Below are positions 1 to 8,618 of a DNA stretch of 64,000 nucleotides, piece by piece. A program made the position numbers and the translations under genes. This DNA comes from Streptomyces sp. S465 (GTDB taxonomy: Bacteria; Actinomycetota; Actinomycetes; Streptomycetales; Streptomycetaceae). The stretch is taken from NCBI RefSeq assembly GCF_026898115.1, contig NZ_CP114036.1, forward strand, positions 620,001-684,000, in the 5' to 3' direction. Under the pieces are notes generated by a model, which was given only the letters and a program-made list of their open reading frames with translations, was not told the DNA's origin and ran no database searches. Each line of letters begins with the position of its first letter. Within the stretch, counting starts at the first letter, position 1.

Positions 1-1
1 G

Positions 2-274
2 CGCGGGGTTCCGCTGCTGCCCTGCAACAAGATCCCGGTCAGCGAGTCCGGCACCAGCTCCATCCTGGCGATGCGCACCGGGGAGGAGAACCAGGGCGTC
101 ATCGGTCTGCACCAGACCGGTATCCCGGATGAGTACGAGCCCAGTCTGAACGTCCGGTTCATGGGCATCAGCGAACAGGCCGTGACGTCCTATCTGGTCT
201 CCGCCTACTACTCGGCGGCGATCCTGGTGCCCGATGCGGTGGGTGTGCTGGAGGACGTCGAGATCGGCCGCTGA
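2..274 (+). CDS. Family 2 encapsulin shell protein, C-terminal end (partial)
   Basis: The frame is open from the left edge and ends at a TGA; only the last 90 residues are present. The stretch [19 protein letters not shown], then [20 protein letters not shown] and [11 protein letters not shown], matches my recollection of the C-terminus of the SrpI / mycobacterial major membrane protein I group, now called family 2 encapsulins, which assemble HK97-fold protein nanocompartments. Family 2A shells usually enclose a cysteine desulfurase; family 2B shells, which carry a cyclic-nucleotide-binding domain, are linked to terpene cyclases or prenyltransferases. The part that would separate 2A from 2B lies outside the window. 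No cargo gene follows downstream; the next gene is a small membrane protein on the other strand. Confidence 0.75.
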   Translation, partial: RGVPLLPCNKIPVSESGTSSILAMRTGEENQGVIGLHQTGIPDEYEPSLNVRFMGISEQAVTSYLVSAYYSAAILVPDAVGVLEDVEIGR

Positions 275-297
275 GCCGGGCCCGGAGGGGCCGCCCG

Positions 298-342
298 CCG
301 CGGACGTGGATCAGGGACGGACACTGCTGACCACGTCCGCGG
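298..342. terminator. Inverted repeat between convergent genes, probable bidirectional terminator
   Basis: CCGCGGACGTGG at 298-309 is the exact reverse complement of CCACGTCCGCGG at 331-342, leaving a loop of 21 nt. It sits just after the encapsulin stop codon and overlaps the last codons and stop of the convergent small membrane gene. A 12-bp GC-rich stem without a U-tract is the usual look of a Streptomyces terminator. Confidence 0.6.
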
Positions 343-505
343 TGGCGGCGAGCCCCTCGGAGATGGTGGGCGCCACACTGCTGCTCGCCAGGTAGAAGCC
401 GAGCGTCACACAGACCAGCGCATGGGAGATGCGCAGTCCGCCGCTGCGGAGAAAGACCACCGTCAGGATCAGAAGCAGCAGGACCACGGAGATGGAAATG
501 GCCAT
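311..505 (-). CDS. Small two-segment membrane protein, unknown function
   Basis: This is a 64-residue protein with an N-terminal hydrophobic segment (about residues 2-19, SISVVLLLLILTVVFL), a short RSGGLR linker, and a second hydrophobic stretch (about 28-46). GGAGG lies about 7 nt upstream of the ATG, which supports a real gene. I do not recognise a named family; small two-helix proteins of this type are common in Streptomyces. It converges on the encapsulin gene and the next gene on its strand starts far upstream, so it looks monocistronic. The 200 bp between its start and the following operon hold no further gene. Confidence 0.6.
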   Translation of the reverse strand: MAISISVVLLLLILTVVFLRSGGLRISHALVCVTLGFYLASSSVAPTISEGLAATADVVSSVRP

Positions 506-705
506 GGGTAGCCTCCTCGGCCGCTACGAAGCATCGGAATCCGGCCGTCAGTGTGGCTCACCATCGCCCGTGGACCGCCGTGACCTGGTGCTCCATACGG
601 GTGCCGTTCTGCTGTCCGATTACTCCGCAGCGGTTTACTCCCCGGCGGCCGTACCGCCCCGGCGGCGTGATCGCGGAGCGGGGGCGGGTTCGCCGGACCG
701 GCCGG

Positions 706-1845
706 TCAGCCGGTGGGGGCCGCCAGGTCCACCAGCCCGGCGAGCGTCTCCCGGTGGCGGCCGGGGGTGCCCAGCGCGATCTGGTCGCTCTTGGCCCGCT
801 TGAGATACAGATGCGCCGGGTGTTCCCAGGTCATGCCGATACCGCCGTGCAGCTGGACGCACTCCTCGGCCGCGTGCACCGCCACCTCGGCGCAGTGCGC
901 CTGGGCCACGGCCACCGCGACCGGTGTGTCCGGGCTGTCCGTGGCCAGTGCGTCGGCCGCGTAGCGGGCGGTGGCGCGCGCCGAGACCAGTTCCAGCCAC
1001 AGCGCGGCCATGCGGTGTTTGAGCGCCTGGAAGGAGCCGATGGGGCGCCCGAACTGATGGCGCTCCTTGGTGTGCCGGACGGTCTCGGTCAGACACCATT
1101 CGGCCACGCCCAGCTGCTCGGAGGCGAGCAGGCCGGCCCCGGTCAGCAGCGCCCGCCCGATGGCGGCCCCGGCCCGGTCGGGCCCGGCCAGCCGGCGCGC
1201 GGGGGCGCCGGTGAGGGTCACGGTGGCGAGCGGCCTGGTGAGGTCGAGTGAGGTGAGGGGTTCGACGGTGACGCTGGTCTCCGCGGTCTCCACGGCGTAC
1301 AGCCCGTATCCGTCCGTACCGGCGGCGGGGACGAGCAGCACATCGGCGCCCGGGGCGTCCGCGACACCGGAGACCTGGCCGCTGAGCGTTCCGTCGCCGT
1401 CGGCCCTGACGGTCGCGGCGGGTGGGGCGGAGGCGCCGGCCGCGGTGGACAGCGGCACCGCGAGGGCGCCGACCGTGCGGCCCTCGGCGAGCGCGCCGAG
1501 CAGCCGGGCCACGGCCGGTTGGCCGGTGTCGCAGCCGAGCAGCGCCGCGACGGCGAGGACGGCGCTGGTGAGGTAGGGCACGGGGGCGACGGCGCGGCCG
1601 AGCTCCTCCATGACGACCGCCGCCTCGCGCGCGGTGGCGCCCTGACCGCCGAGCTTGTCGGGCACCAGCAACCCGGCGGTGCCCATCTCGGCGCCCAGCG
1701 CGCGCCACAGCGCCGCGTCGTACGCCCGGCCGCTCTCGGCCTCGGCGAGCACCGCGGCGGGCGGGCAGTGGTCGGTGAGCAGCGACCGTACGGCCGCGCG
1801 CAGATCGTCCTCCGCCTCGGAGTAGAGCAGGTCCGGGGTGCTCAT
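706..1845 (-). CDS. Acyl-CoA dehydrogenase family protein, probable non-catalytic partner subunit
   Basis: The 379-residue protein has the acyl-CoA dehydrogenase fold: a helical N-domain (1-110), a beta middle domain (about 120-220) and a C-terminal helical domain with the FAD-contact motif RHQFGRPIGSFQALKH and the late motif QLHGGIGMTWEHPAHLYLKR. In the final helix, where classic enzymes have YEGT with the catalytic glutamate, this protein reads ALGT. The start overlaps the stop of the preceding acyl-CoA dehydrogenase (ATGA), so the two are translationally coupled. Coupled pairs with only one catalytic glutamate are known from actinobacterial alpha2-beta2 dehydrogenases such as the FadE28-FadE29 type. 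The acyl substrate cannot be told from sequence. Confidence 0.85.
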   Translation of the reverse strand: MSTPDLLYSEAEDDLRAAVRSLLTDHCPPAAVLAEAESGRAYDAALWRALGAEMGTAGLLVPDKLGGQGATAREAAVVMEELGRAVAPVPYLTSAVLAVAALLGCDTGQPAVARLLGALAEGRTVGALAVPLSTAAGASAPPAATVRADGDGTLSGQVSGVADAPGADVLLVPAAGTDGYGLYAVETAETSVTVEPLTSLDLTRPLATVTLTGAPARRLAGPDRAGAAIGRALLTGAGLLASEQLGVAEWCLTETVRHTKERHQFGRPIGSFQALKHRMAALWLELVSARATARYAADALATDSPDTPVAVAVAQAHCAEVAVHAAEECVQLHGGIGMTWEHPAHLYLKRAKSDQIALGTPGRHRETLAGLVDLAAPTG

Positions 1846-3047
1846 CGGGGCAGGTCCTTCCACGGGAGGTCCTTGTCGGTGCGCGGCTCGGGCGGCAGGC
1901 CCAGGACGCGTTCGGCGATGATGTTGAGCAGCACCTCCGAGGTGCCGCCCTCGATGGAGTTGCCCTTGGCGCGCAGATAGCGGTAGCCGGCCTCGCGCCC
2001 GGTGAAGTCCACCAGTTCGGGGCGGCGCAGCGTCCAGTCGTCGTAGCGCAGGCCCTCCTCGCCCAGCAGCTCGACCTCCAGCGCGCTGATCTGCTGGTTG
2101 AGGCGGGCGAAGGCGAGCTTCATGGCCGAGCCCTCGGGGCCGGGCTGGCCGACCGCGAGCTGCTGGCGCAGCCGCTCGCCCGCGAGCCGGGCCGCCTCGG
2201 ACTCCACCCACAGCCGCAGCAGCCGCTGGTGGAGGTCGTGGGTGCGCAGTTCGGGCCGTTCCCGCCAGGTGTCGGCGACCAGGCCGATCATGCCGCCCTC
2301 GCGGGGGACGCGGCCGCCGCCGATGGCGACCCGTTCGTTCATCAAGGTGGTCTGGGCGACGCGCCAGCCCTCGCCGATCTCGCCGAGCCGCCGGCTGTCG
2401 GGGATCCGCACACCGGTGAGGAAGACCTCGTTGAACTCCGCCTCGCCGGTGATCTGGCGCAGCGGCCGGACCTCGACACCGGGGTCGGTCATATCGCAGA
2501 CGAAGTAGCTGATGCCCCGGTGTTTGGGCTGGTCGGGGTCGGTGCGGGCGATGAGGATGGCCCAGCGGGCGAGATGGGCGCTGGAGGTCCAGACCTTCTG
2601 CCCGTCGACCACCCAGTCGTCGCCGTCGCGTACGGCCCGGGTGGCCAGGGCCGCGAGGTCGGAGCCGGCGCCGGGCTCGCTGAACAGCTGGCACCACACC
2701 TCCTCGCCGGTCCACAGCGGGCGCAGCAGCCGCTGCCGCTGCTCGTCGGTGCCGAAGCCGAGGATGGTGGGGGCGGCCATGCCCAGGCCGATGCCGATGC
2801 GGCGGGGGTCGTTGTCGGGGGCGCCCGCGGCCTCCAGTTCGGCGTCGACGACGGCCTGGAGCGCACGCGGGGCGTCCAGGCCGCCGAGTCCGGCCGGGTA
2901 GTGCACCCAGGCGAGTCCCGCGTCGAAGCGGGCGCGCAGGAAGTCCAGGCGGTCGGTGGTGGCGGGTGGGTGGGCGTCGAGGAGGTCACGGACGCGGCGG
3001 CGCAGCTCGTCGGCGTCCACGGCGGGGCGGTGCCGGGTGGCGCTCAT
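1842..3047 (-). CDS. Acyl-CoA dehydrogenase, probable catalytic subunit
   Basis: The 401-residue acyl-CoA dehydrogenase has the middle-domain signature QLFSEPGAGSDLA and the C-terminal segment GNSIEGGTSEVLLNIIAE, in which the glutamate and GGTSE correspond to the region holding the catalytic base and FAD contacts. It would oxidise an acyl-CoA to the 2-enoyl-CoA, passing electrons to ETF. The ATG at 3047 overlaps the stop of the upstream oxidoreductase, and its own stop overlaps the start of the next dehydrogenase, so three genes form a tightly coupled operon. The pair (this gene plus the one at 706-1845) resembles the heterotetrameric dehydrogenases used for steroid side chains or branched acyl-CoAs; that is an inference from motif loss in the partner. 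Confidence 0.88.
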   Translation of the reverse strand: MSATRHRPAVDADELRRRVRDLLDAHPPATTDRLDFLRARFDAGLAWVHYPAGLGGLDAPRALQAVVDAELEAAGAPDNDPRRIGIGLGMAAPTILGFGTDEQRQRLLRPLWTGEEVWCQLFSEPGAGSDLAALATRAVRDGDDWVVDGQKVWTSSAHLARWAILIARTDPDQPKHRGISYFVCDMTDPGVEVRPLRQITGEAEFNEVFLTGVRIPDSRRLGEIGEGWRVAQTTLMNERVAIGGGRVPREGGMIGLVADTWRERPELRTHDLHQRLLRLWVESEAARLAGERLRQQLAVGQPGPEGSAMKLAFARLNQQISALEVELLGEEGLRYDDWTLRRPELVDFTGREAGYRYLRAKGNSIEGGTSEVLLNIIAERVLGLPPEPRTDKDLPWKDLPR

Positions 3048-4048
3048 CGGGTCCCTCCGGCGGCCTGTCCGGGGAGGACCACCACACGGCCGGTGGTGAT
3101 GCCGTCGGCGACGCGCTGCACGGCGCCGGCCGCGCCCTCCATCGGCACGCGCTCGCTGACCAGCGGTGTGACGGTGCCCTGTGCGGCGAGCTTGGTCAGC
3201 TCCTCGTGACAGGCGCGGACGGCGGCCGGGTCGTGGGTGTTGTACAGGCCCCAGTGCAGACCGAGGATGGCGTAGTTCTTGACCAGGGCGTGGTTGAGGG
3301 CGGCCTTGGGGATGACGCCGCTGGCGAAGCCGACGACCACCACGCGGCCCTCGAAGGCGACGCATTTGACGGATTTGGCGAAGGCGTCGCCGCCGACGGG
3401 GTCGTAGACGACATCGGCGCCGCGTCCCGCGGTGGCCTCCTTGACGGCCGCCACGATGTCGTCGGTGCGCCGGTCGAGGACGAGGTCGCAGCCCAGTTCG
3501 CGGGCGACGCGGGCCTTGTCGTCGCCGCCGACGACCCCGATCACGGTCGCCCCGGCCGCCTTGCCGAGCTGGACGGCGGCGCTGCCGACCCCGCCCGCGG
3601 CGGCGTGCACCAGGAGCGTCTCGCCGGACCGCAGCCCGGCCCTGCGGTGCAGGCCGAACCAGCCGGTCTGGTAGCCGATGTGCAGCGCCGCGGCCTCGGC
3701 GTCGTCCAGTGCGTCGGGCGCGGGCAGGGCGGCCTCCGCCGCCACCGGCACCAGTTCGGCGAAGCCGCCCGCCGGAAGCGTGGGCGTGGCCAGGACGCGG
3801 GAGCCCACCTCGCCGTCGGCGCCCTCGCCGACGGCGACGACCTCACCGCACAGCTCGACGCCGGGGGTGAACGGCAGGGGCGGCCGCACCTGGTACTGGC
3901 CGCGGCAGAGGAGGGCGTCGGGGAAGTTGACGTTGACGGCCCGGACTCGCAGCAGCAGCTGTCCCGGTCCCGCCGCCGGATCCGGCACCTCTTCGAGGCG
4001 CATGACCTCACCCGGCTCGCCGTTGTCGTGCACTCGCCATGCCTGCAT
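3044..4048 (-). CDS. NADPH:quinone oxidoreductase-like MDR family protein
   Basis: The 334-residue medium-chain dehydrogenase/reductase begins MQAWRVHDNGEPGEVM and has the quinone-oxidoreductase features: TPGVELCGEVVAVGEG in the GroES-like domain and the nucleotide-binding segment LLVHAAAGGVGSAAVQLGK (about residues 140-160). Zinc-ligand cysteines of alcohol dehydrogenases are not obvious, so an NADPH-dependent enoyl or quinone reductase is more likely than an alcohol dehydrogenase. The start at 4048 was chosen because TGGAGG lies about 8 nt upstream; longer starts lack homology. It is the first gene of the acyl-CoA operon and lies behind a TetR-like operator, which fits fatty-acyl or related acyl-CoA catabolism. 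Confidence 0.85.
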   Translation of the reverse strand: MQAWRVHDNGEPGEVMRLEEVPDPAAGPGQLLLRVRAVNVNFPDALLCRGQYQVRPPLPFTPGVELCGEVVAVGEGADGEVGSRVLATPTLPAGGFAELVPVAAEAALPAPDALDDAEAAALHIGYQTGWFGLHRRAGLRSGETLLVHAAAGGVGSAAVQLGKAAGATVIGVVGGDDKARVARELGCDLVLDRRTDDIVAAVKEATAGRGADVVYDPVGGDAFAKSVKCVAFEGRVVVVGFASGVIPKAALNHALVKNYAILGLHWGLYNTHDPAAVRACHEELTKLAAQGTVTPLVSERVPMEGAAGAVQRVADGITTGRVVVLPGQAAGGTR

Positions 4049-4102
4049 CCGCTGGCCTCCACTAACGGGTCGTAAGGACGCGGTACCGCGCCGGGCGGAA
4101 CA

Positions 4103-4118
4103 TACTAACCAGTCGGTA
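4103..4118 (-). promoter_or_regulatory. TetR-type operator candidate for the acyl-CoA operon
   Basis: On the minus strand the sequence reads TACCGACTGGTTAGTA, an imperfect palindrome (10 of 16 positions symmetric, outer TAC/GTA and inner AC/GT conserved). It resembles the TACCGACCGGTCGGTA class bound by TetR-family repressors of acyl-CoA genes in actinobacteria. It lies about 55 bp upstream of the first start codon. No tetR gene is present in the window. Confidence 0.45.
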
Positions 4119-4204
4119 CGAGGAGGGGAACCGCCACGGCCGTCAGCCATCCCGCCCCGCCCGCCCGGCGGTCGATGAACTCTTGTGCAACTCTGGAGGC
4201 ACCC

Positions 4205-4232
4205 TTGAGCCCGGCGCGTCGGCAGGTAAAGA
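4205..4232 (+). promoter_or_regulatory. Weak promoter candidate for egtABCD
   Basis: TTGAGC at 4205-4210 and TAAAGA at 4227-4232 are separated by 16 bp and lie about 60 bp before the chosen egtA start. This is the best -35/-10 pair visible in the 242-bp gap between the divergent oxidoreductase and egtA; it is judged by eye only. Confidence 0.3.
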
Positions 4233-4290
4233 GTGGACGGCGACATATCGGCTCGTTTCACGGCGGGCCGATGCCGGAACGGGACGGGAG

Positions 4291-5556
4291 ATGACGACTG
4301 TGCCCGACGACAAGGCGATCAGCGAGGCCGAGATCGAGGCCCGGCTGCACGGCATCTGTTTCAAAACCGGGCCGCCTCGCCGTATCGGAGTCGAACTCGA
4401 ATGGCTCATCCACGACCCGCACGACCCCGCACGACCCGTCGAGGCGGCCCGGCTCGAAGCCGCGGTGGCCGCTCTGCGCGGACTGCCGCTGCGGTCCGCC
4501 ATCACCTTCGAACCCGGCGGCCAGGTGGAGCTCAGCTCCCTGCCGGCCGACTCCCTCTCCGCGTGCGTGGAGTCCGCCGCCGCCGATCTGGTTCTCGTAC
4601 GTTCCCTGCTCACCGGGCTCGGCCTCGGGATCGCCGGCCACGGCCACGACCCCTGGCGCCCACCCAGACGCTTCCTCACCACGCCCCGCTACGAGTGCAT
4701 GGAGACCTACTTCGACCGCCGGGGGCCGGCCGGTCGCTCCATGATGTGCAGCACCGCCTCGGTGCAGGTCTGCGTGGACGCCGGGCACGAGGAGCCCGGC
4801 CCGCTCGGCATGGCGCGGCGCTGGCGGCTCGCCCATCTGCTGGGCGCGGTGCTGACCGCCGCATTCGCCAACTCGCCCCTGCGCCAGGGCCGCCCCACGG
4901 GCTACCGCTCCACCCGGCAGGCGCTGTGGACGGCGATGGACCCCGGCCGCACCCACGCCCCGCGCGACGGCGGGAATCCCCGCGCGGACTGGGCCGATTA
5001 CGTGCTGGACGCGCCCGTGATGGCGATCCGGGACGAGAAGGCGCCCTGGACCGTGCCACGGGGGGTGACCTTCCGCCAGTGGGCCCGGACCGGGCTGCCC
5101 CGGCCGCCCACCCCCGACGACCTCGACTTCCACGTCTCCACGCTCTTCCCGCCCGTGCGCCCACGCGGCCATCTGGAGCTGCGCATGATCGACGCGCAGA
5201 GCGGTGCGGACGGATGGATCGTCCCCCTGGCCGTCACGGTCGCGCTCTTCGACGATCCGCAAGCTGCTGAAACGGTGTACCGGGTGGTGAAACCGCTCGC
5301 CGAGACGGCGGGCGCCCGCCCCGCGCCGGGCAATCCGCTGTGGCGGGCCGCGGCCCGCCACGGGCTGGCCGACCCCGAGCTGCGCACCGCCGCCATCAGC
5401 TGCTTCGCCGCGGCGCTGGACGCGCTCCCCCGCATCGGCGCCTCCCCCGCCGTCATCGCCGCCGTGGCCGCCTTCACCGACCGCTACGTGGCCCGTGGCC
5501 GATGTCCCGCCGACGATCTGCTCGCTCCTCTCACCGGTAAGGAGGGACGGTCATGA
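4291..5556 (+). CDS. egtA: Glutamate-cysteine ligase EgtA
   Basis: The 421-residue member of the GCS2 glutamate-cysteine ligase family carries RIGVELEWLIHDP near the N-terminus (glutamate and metal-binding region), ITFEPGGQVELSS, and HLELRMIDAQSG late in the domain. In ergothioneine synthesis EgtA makes gamma-glutamylcysteine, the sulfur donor for EgtB. The ATG at 4291 is preferred over the in-frame ATG at 4183 because family homology begins there and GGGACGGGAG lies directly upstream. The stop overlaps the egtB start (ATGA), so this is the first gene of a coupled egtABCD operon. Confidence 0.93.
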   Translation: MTTVPDDKAISEAEIEARLHGICFKTGPPRRIGVELEWLIHDPHDPARPVEAARLEAAVAALRGLPLRSAITFEPGGQVELSSLPADSLSACVESAAADLVLVRSLLTGLGLGIAGHGHDPWRPPRRFLTTPRYECMETYFDRRGPAGRSMMCSTASVQVCVDAGHEEPGPLGMARRWRLAHLLGAVLTAAFANSPLRQGRPTGYRSTRQALWTAMDPGRTHAPRDGGNPRADWADYVLDAPVMAIRDEKAPWTVPRGVTFRQWARTGLPRPPTPDDLDFHVSTLFPPVRPRGHLELRMIDAQSGADGWIVPLAVTVALFDDPQAAETVYRVVKPLAETAGARPAPGNPLWRAAARHGLADPELRTAAISCFAAALDALPRIGASPAVIAAVAAFTDRYVARGRCPADDLLAPLTGKEGRS

Positions 5557-6881
5557 CCGCTCTCGACTCCGACCTCACGATCGATCCCGAGGCGCTGCGC
5601 CGGCGCGCCGAGAAGGCGCTGCGCACCGCGCGCGACCGCACCCACACCCTCACCACGTGTGTGGACGAACCCGACCTGACCGCCCAGCACTCCCCTCTGA
5701 TGTCCCCGCTGGTCTGGGATCTGGCGCACATAGGCAACCAGGAGGAGCAGTGGCTGCTGCGCGCGGTCGGCGGATGTGACGCCCTGCGGCCCGACATCGA
5801 CCCGCTCTACGACGCCTTCGAGCATCCACGCGCCGAGCGGCCCTCGTTGCCGCTGCTGGCGCCCGCCGAGGCCCGCGGCTATGTCCACGAGGTGCGCGGC
5901 CGGGTGCTGGACATCCTGGAGCGGGTCGAGCTGCGCGGTGCCCCGCTGGTCGACGCGGGTTTCGCGTTCGGCATGATCGCGCAGCATGAGCAGCAGCACG
6001 ACGAGACGATGCTCATCACCCACCAGCTGCGCCGCGGACCCGCCGCGCTGACCGCCCCGCCGCCGCCCGACACGGCCGACGGCGCGGTGCTGCCCGAGGA
6101 GGTGCTGATCCCGGGCGGCCCGTTCACGATGGGCACCTCGGCCGAACCCTGGGCCCTGGACAACGAGCGGCCCGCGCACCACCGGCTGGTCCCGGCCTTC
6201 CACATCGACACCACTCCGGTGACCAACGGCGCGTACCAGCGGTTCATCGCGGACGGCGGCTACGCCGAGCGGCGCTGGTGGACGGCCGAGGGCTGGGCGT
6301 ACATCCGGGAACACGGGCTCGCCGCCCCGCTGTTCTGGCGGCGCGAGGGCGGGCAGTGGCTGCGCCGCCGGTTCGGGGTGACGGAGCCGGTGCCGCCCGA
6401 GGAGCCGGTGGTGCATGTGAGCTGGTACGAGGCGGACGCCTACGCCCGCTGGGCGGGGCGGCGGCTGCCCACCGAGGAGGAGTGGGAGAAGGCCGCCCGC
6501 CACGACCCGGACAGCGGCCGGTCCCGGCGCTATCCATGGGGCGACGCCGACCCCACCCCCGACCGGGCCAACCTCGGCCAGCGCCATCTGCGGCCCGCAC
6601 CGGCCGGAAGCTATCCGCGGGGCGCCTCCGCGCTGGGGGTGCGGCAGCTGATCGGCGATGTGTGGGAGTGGACCTCCAGCGACTTCCTGCCCTACCCGGG
6701 GTTCCGCGCCTTCCCCTACCGCGAGTACTCGGAAGTCTTCTTCGGCCCGGCGTACAAGGTGCTGCGCGGCGGCTCCTTCGCGGTGGACGAGGTCGCCTGC
6801 CGGGGCACGTTCCGCAACTGGGACCTGCCGGTCCGCCGCCAGATCTTCTCGGGGTTCCGCACCGCCCGGGACGCGTCCTGA
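5553..6881 (+). CDS. egtB: Ergothioneine sulfoxide synthase EgtB
   Basis: The 442-residue enzyme joins an N-terminal DinB-like helical domain to a C-terminal formylglycine-generating-enzyme (sulfatase-modifying) domain. The iron site is visible: His59 in WDLAHIGNQEE, and His145 and His149 in the HX3HXE motif QHEQQHDE. The C-domain shows GGPFTMGTSAEPWALDNERP, HVSWYEADAYARWAG and the end RGTFRNWDLPVRRQIFSGFR. EgtB is a non-haem iron enzyme that joins hercynine and gamma-glutamylcysteine with oxygen to give the sulfoxide. GGAGG lies about 8 nt before the ATG, and the last base of its stop codon is the first base of the egtC start. Confidence 0.95.
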   Translation: MTALDSDLTIDPEALRRRAEKALRTARDRTHTLTTCVDEPDLTAQHSPLMSPLVWDLAHIGNQEEQWLLRAVGGCDALRPDIDPLYDAFEHPRAERPSLPLLAPAEARGYVHEVRGRVLDILERVELRGAPLVDAGFAFGMIAQHEQQHDETMLITHQLRRGPAALTAPPPPDTADGAVLPEEVLIPGGPFTMGTSAEPWALDNERPAHHRLVPAFHIDTTPVTNGAYQRFIADGGYAERRWWTAEGWAYIREHGLAAPLFWRREGGQWLRRRFGVTEPVPPEEPVVHVSWYEADAYARWAGRRLPTEEEWEKAARHDPDSGRSRRYPWGDADPTPDRANLGQRHLRPAPAGSYPRGASALGVRQLIGDVWEWTSSDFLPYPGFRAFPYREYSEVFFGPAYKVLRGGSFAVDEVACRGTFRNWDLPVRRQIFSGFRTARDAS

Positions 6882-7636
6882 TGTGCCGGCACCTGGCGTA
6901 CCTGGGGCCGCGGACCGCCATCGGCGACGTGGTCATCGCGCCCCCGCACAGCCTGTTCCGGCAGTCGTGGCAGCCCCGGCGGCAGGCGCACGGCACGGTC
7001 AACGCCGACGGGTTCGGCGTCGGCTGGTACGCGCCGGGCGACCCGGTGCCCGCGCGCTACCGCCGCGCCGCGCCCATCTGGGGCGATCTGTCGTTCGCCG
7101 ACCTGGCCCGCGTGGTGCGGACCGGGGCGCTGATGGCCGCCGTACGGGACGCCACCGAGGCGGGCGCGGACGGGGAGGCGGGCGCCTCGCCGTTCGCCTC
7201 CGGAGCCTGGCTGTTCAGCCACAACGGGGTGATCCGCGACTGGCCGCACACGGTCGCGGACCTCGCCGCGTCGCTGCCGCCGGCGGATCTGCTCGCCCTG
7301 GAGGCGCGGTGCGACTCGGCGTTCGTCTGGGCCCTGGTGCTGCACCGGCTGCGGCTGGGCCACGAACCGCCGGAGGCGCTGGCCGAGGCCGTCGACCAGC
7401 TCGCCGGCGCGTCCCCCGGCTCACGGCTCAATCTGCTGCTCATGGACGGGGAGACCATCGCCGCCACCGCCTGGGGCGACACCCTGTGGTACCTCGCCGA
7501 CCCGGGCCGGGGCGTGGTGGTCGCCTCCGAGCCGTACGACCAGGACCCCGGCTGGACGGAGGTCCCCGACCGCACCCTGCTCACCGCCACCCGCACCGAT
7601 GTACTGCTCACCGCACTCAAGGAGGCTTCCCGTTGA
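6881..7636 (+). CDS. egtC: Ergothioneine amidohydrolase EgtC
   Basis: The 251-residue class II glutamine-amidotransferase-fold protein starts MCRHLAYLG, so Cys2 becomes the N-terminal nucleophile after methionine removal. GFGVGWY and LFSHNGVI are the usual substrate-pocket and oxyanion regions. EgtC removes the gamma-glutamyl group from the gamma-glutamyl hercynyl-cysteine sulfoxide. The ATG shares one base with the egtB stop, and its own stop overlaps the TTG start of egtD, so the gene is translated from within the coupled operon. Confidence 0.94.
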   Translation: MCRHLAYLGPRTAIGDVVIAPPHSLFRQSWQPRRQAHGTVNADGFGVGWYAPGDPVPARYRRAAPIWGDLSFADLARVVRTGALMAAVRDATEAGADGEAGASPFASGAWLFSHNGVIRDWPHTVADLAASLPPADLLALEARCDSAFVWALVLHRLRLGHEPPEALAEAVDQLAGASPGSRLNLLLMDGETIAATAWGDTLWYLADPGRGVVVASEPYDQDPGWTEVPDRTLLTATRTDVLLTALKEASR

Positions 7637-8598
7637 GCCCCTTCACCGTCACCCGCACCCTGCCCGCCGACGCCACCGCGGCCGCGCTGCGCGCCGATGT
7701 GGCCGACGGGCTGACCAGCACGCCCAAACACCTTCCGCCCAAGTGGTTCTACGACGCCCGGGGAAGCGCGCTCTTCGAAGAGATCACCCGGCTCCCCGAG
7801 TACTACCCGACCCGCGCCGAGCGGGAGATCCTCCTGGCCCGCGCGGCGGAGATCGCCGACGCGACCGGGGCCCGCACCCTCGTCGAGCTGGGCTCCGGCT
7901 CCTCCGAGAAGACCCGCCACCTGATCCGGGCACTGCCGGACCTGCGCGTCTACGTCCCCGTCGACGTGAGCGAGAGCGCGCTGGAGCCGGCCGGGGAGGC
8001 CCTGCTGGCCGAGCGTCCACACCTGACGGTGCACGCGCTGGTCGCGGACTTCATGAACGGGCTCACGCTGCCCGACGACACCCCGGGGCCGCGGCTGCTG
8101 GCCTTCCTCGGCGGCACGATCGGCAATCTGCTGCCGGCCGAGCGGGCCGTCTTCCTGGCCTCGGTGAGCGAACTGCTCGCCCCCGGTGACGCGCTGCTGC
8201 TCGGCACCGACCTGGTGAAGGACGAGGCCACCCTGGTCGCCGCCTACGACGACGCCCAGGGGGTCACCGCGGCGTTCAACAAGAACGTGCTGGCGGTGCT
8301 CGACCGCGAGCTGGGCGCCGACTTCGACCCCGCCGACTTCGACCACCTGGCGGTGTGGAACGCCGAGGAGGAGTGGATGGAGATGCGGCTGAGAGCCCGT
8401 AAGGAGCTGACCGCGAAGATCCCCGCCATGGATCTCGCGGTGCACTTCACGGCCGGGGAGGAGCTCCGCACGGAGGTGTCCGCCAAGTTCCGCGAGGAGA
8501 AGGTGCGGGCCGAACTGACCGCCGCGGGGCTGGAGCCGCGGCGGTGGTGGACCGACGCGGCGGGCCGCTTCGCGGTGTCGCTGGCCGTCCGCGGGTAG
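7633..8598 (+). CDS. egtD: L-histidine N-alpha-methyltransferase EgtD
   Basis: The 321-residue SAM-dependent methyltransferase trimethylates histidine to hercynine, the first ergothioneine intermediate. It shows PPKWFYDARGSALFEEIT at the N-terminus, LVELGSGSSEKTRHLI (SAM motif I, about residues 78-93) and LLAFLGGTIGNLLP. The start is TTG at 7633: AAGGAGG lies about 8 nt upstream, the TTGA overlap couples it to egtC, and the resulting length equals the 321 residues I recall for the mycobacterial enzyme. Starting at a later ATG would remove the conserved N-terminus. A perfect hairpin follows the stop. No egtE-like lyase is in the cluster, as is usual in actinomycetes. Confidence 0.95.
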   Translation: MSPFTVTRTLPADATAAALRADVADGLTSTPKHLPPKWFYDARGSALFEEITRLPEYYPTRAEREILLARAAEIADATGARTLVELGSGSSEKTRHLIRALPDLRVYVPVDVSESALEPAGEALLAERPHLTVHALVADFMNGLTLPDDTPGPRLLAFLGGTIGNLLPAERAVFLASVSELLAPGDALLLGTDLVKDEATLVAAYDDAQGVTAAFNKNVLAVLDRELGADFDPADFDHLAVWNAEEEWMEMRLRARKELTAKIPAMDLAVHFTAGEELRTEVSAKFREEKVRAELTAAGLEPRRWWTDAAGRFAVSLAVRG

Positions 8599-8618
8599 CG
8601 GCCGGGAGGCACCGCACG

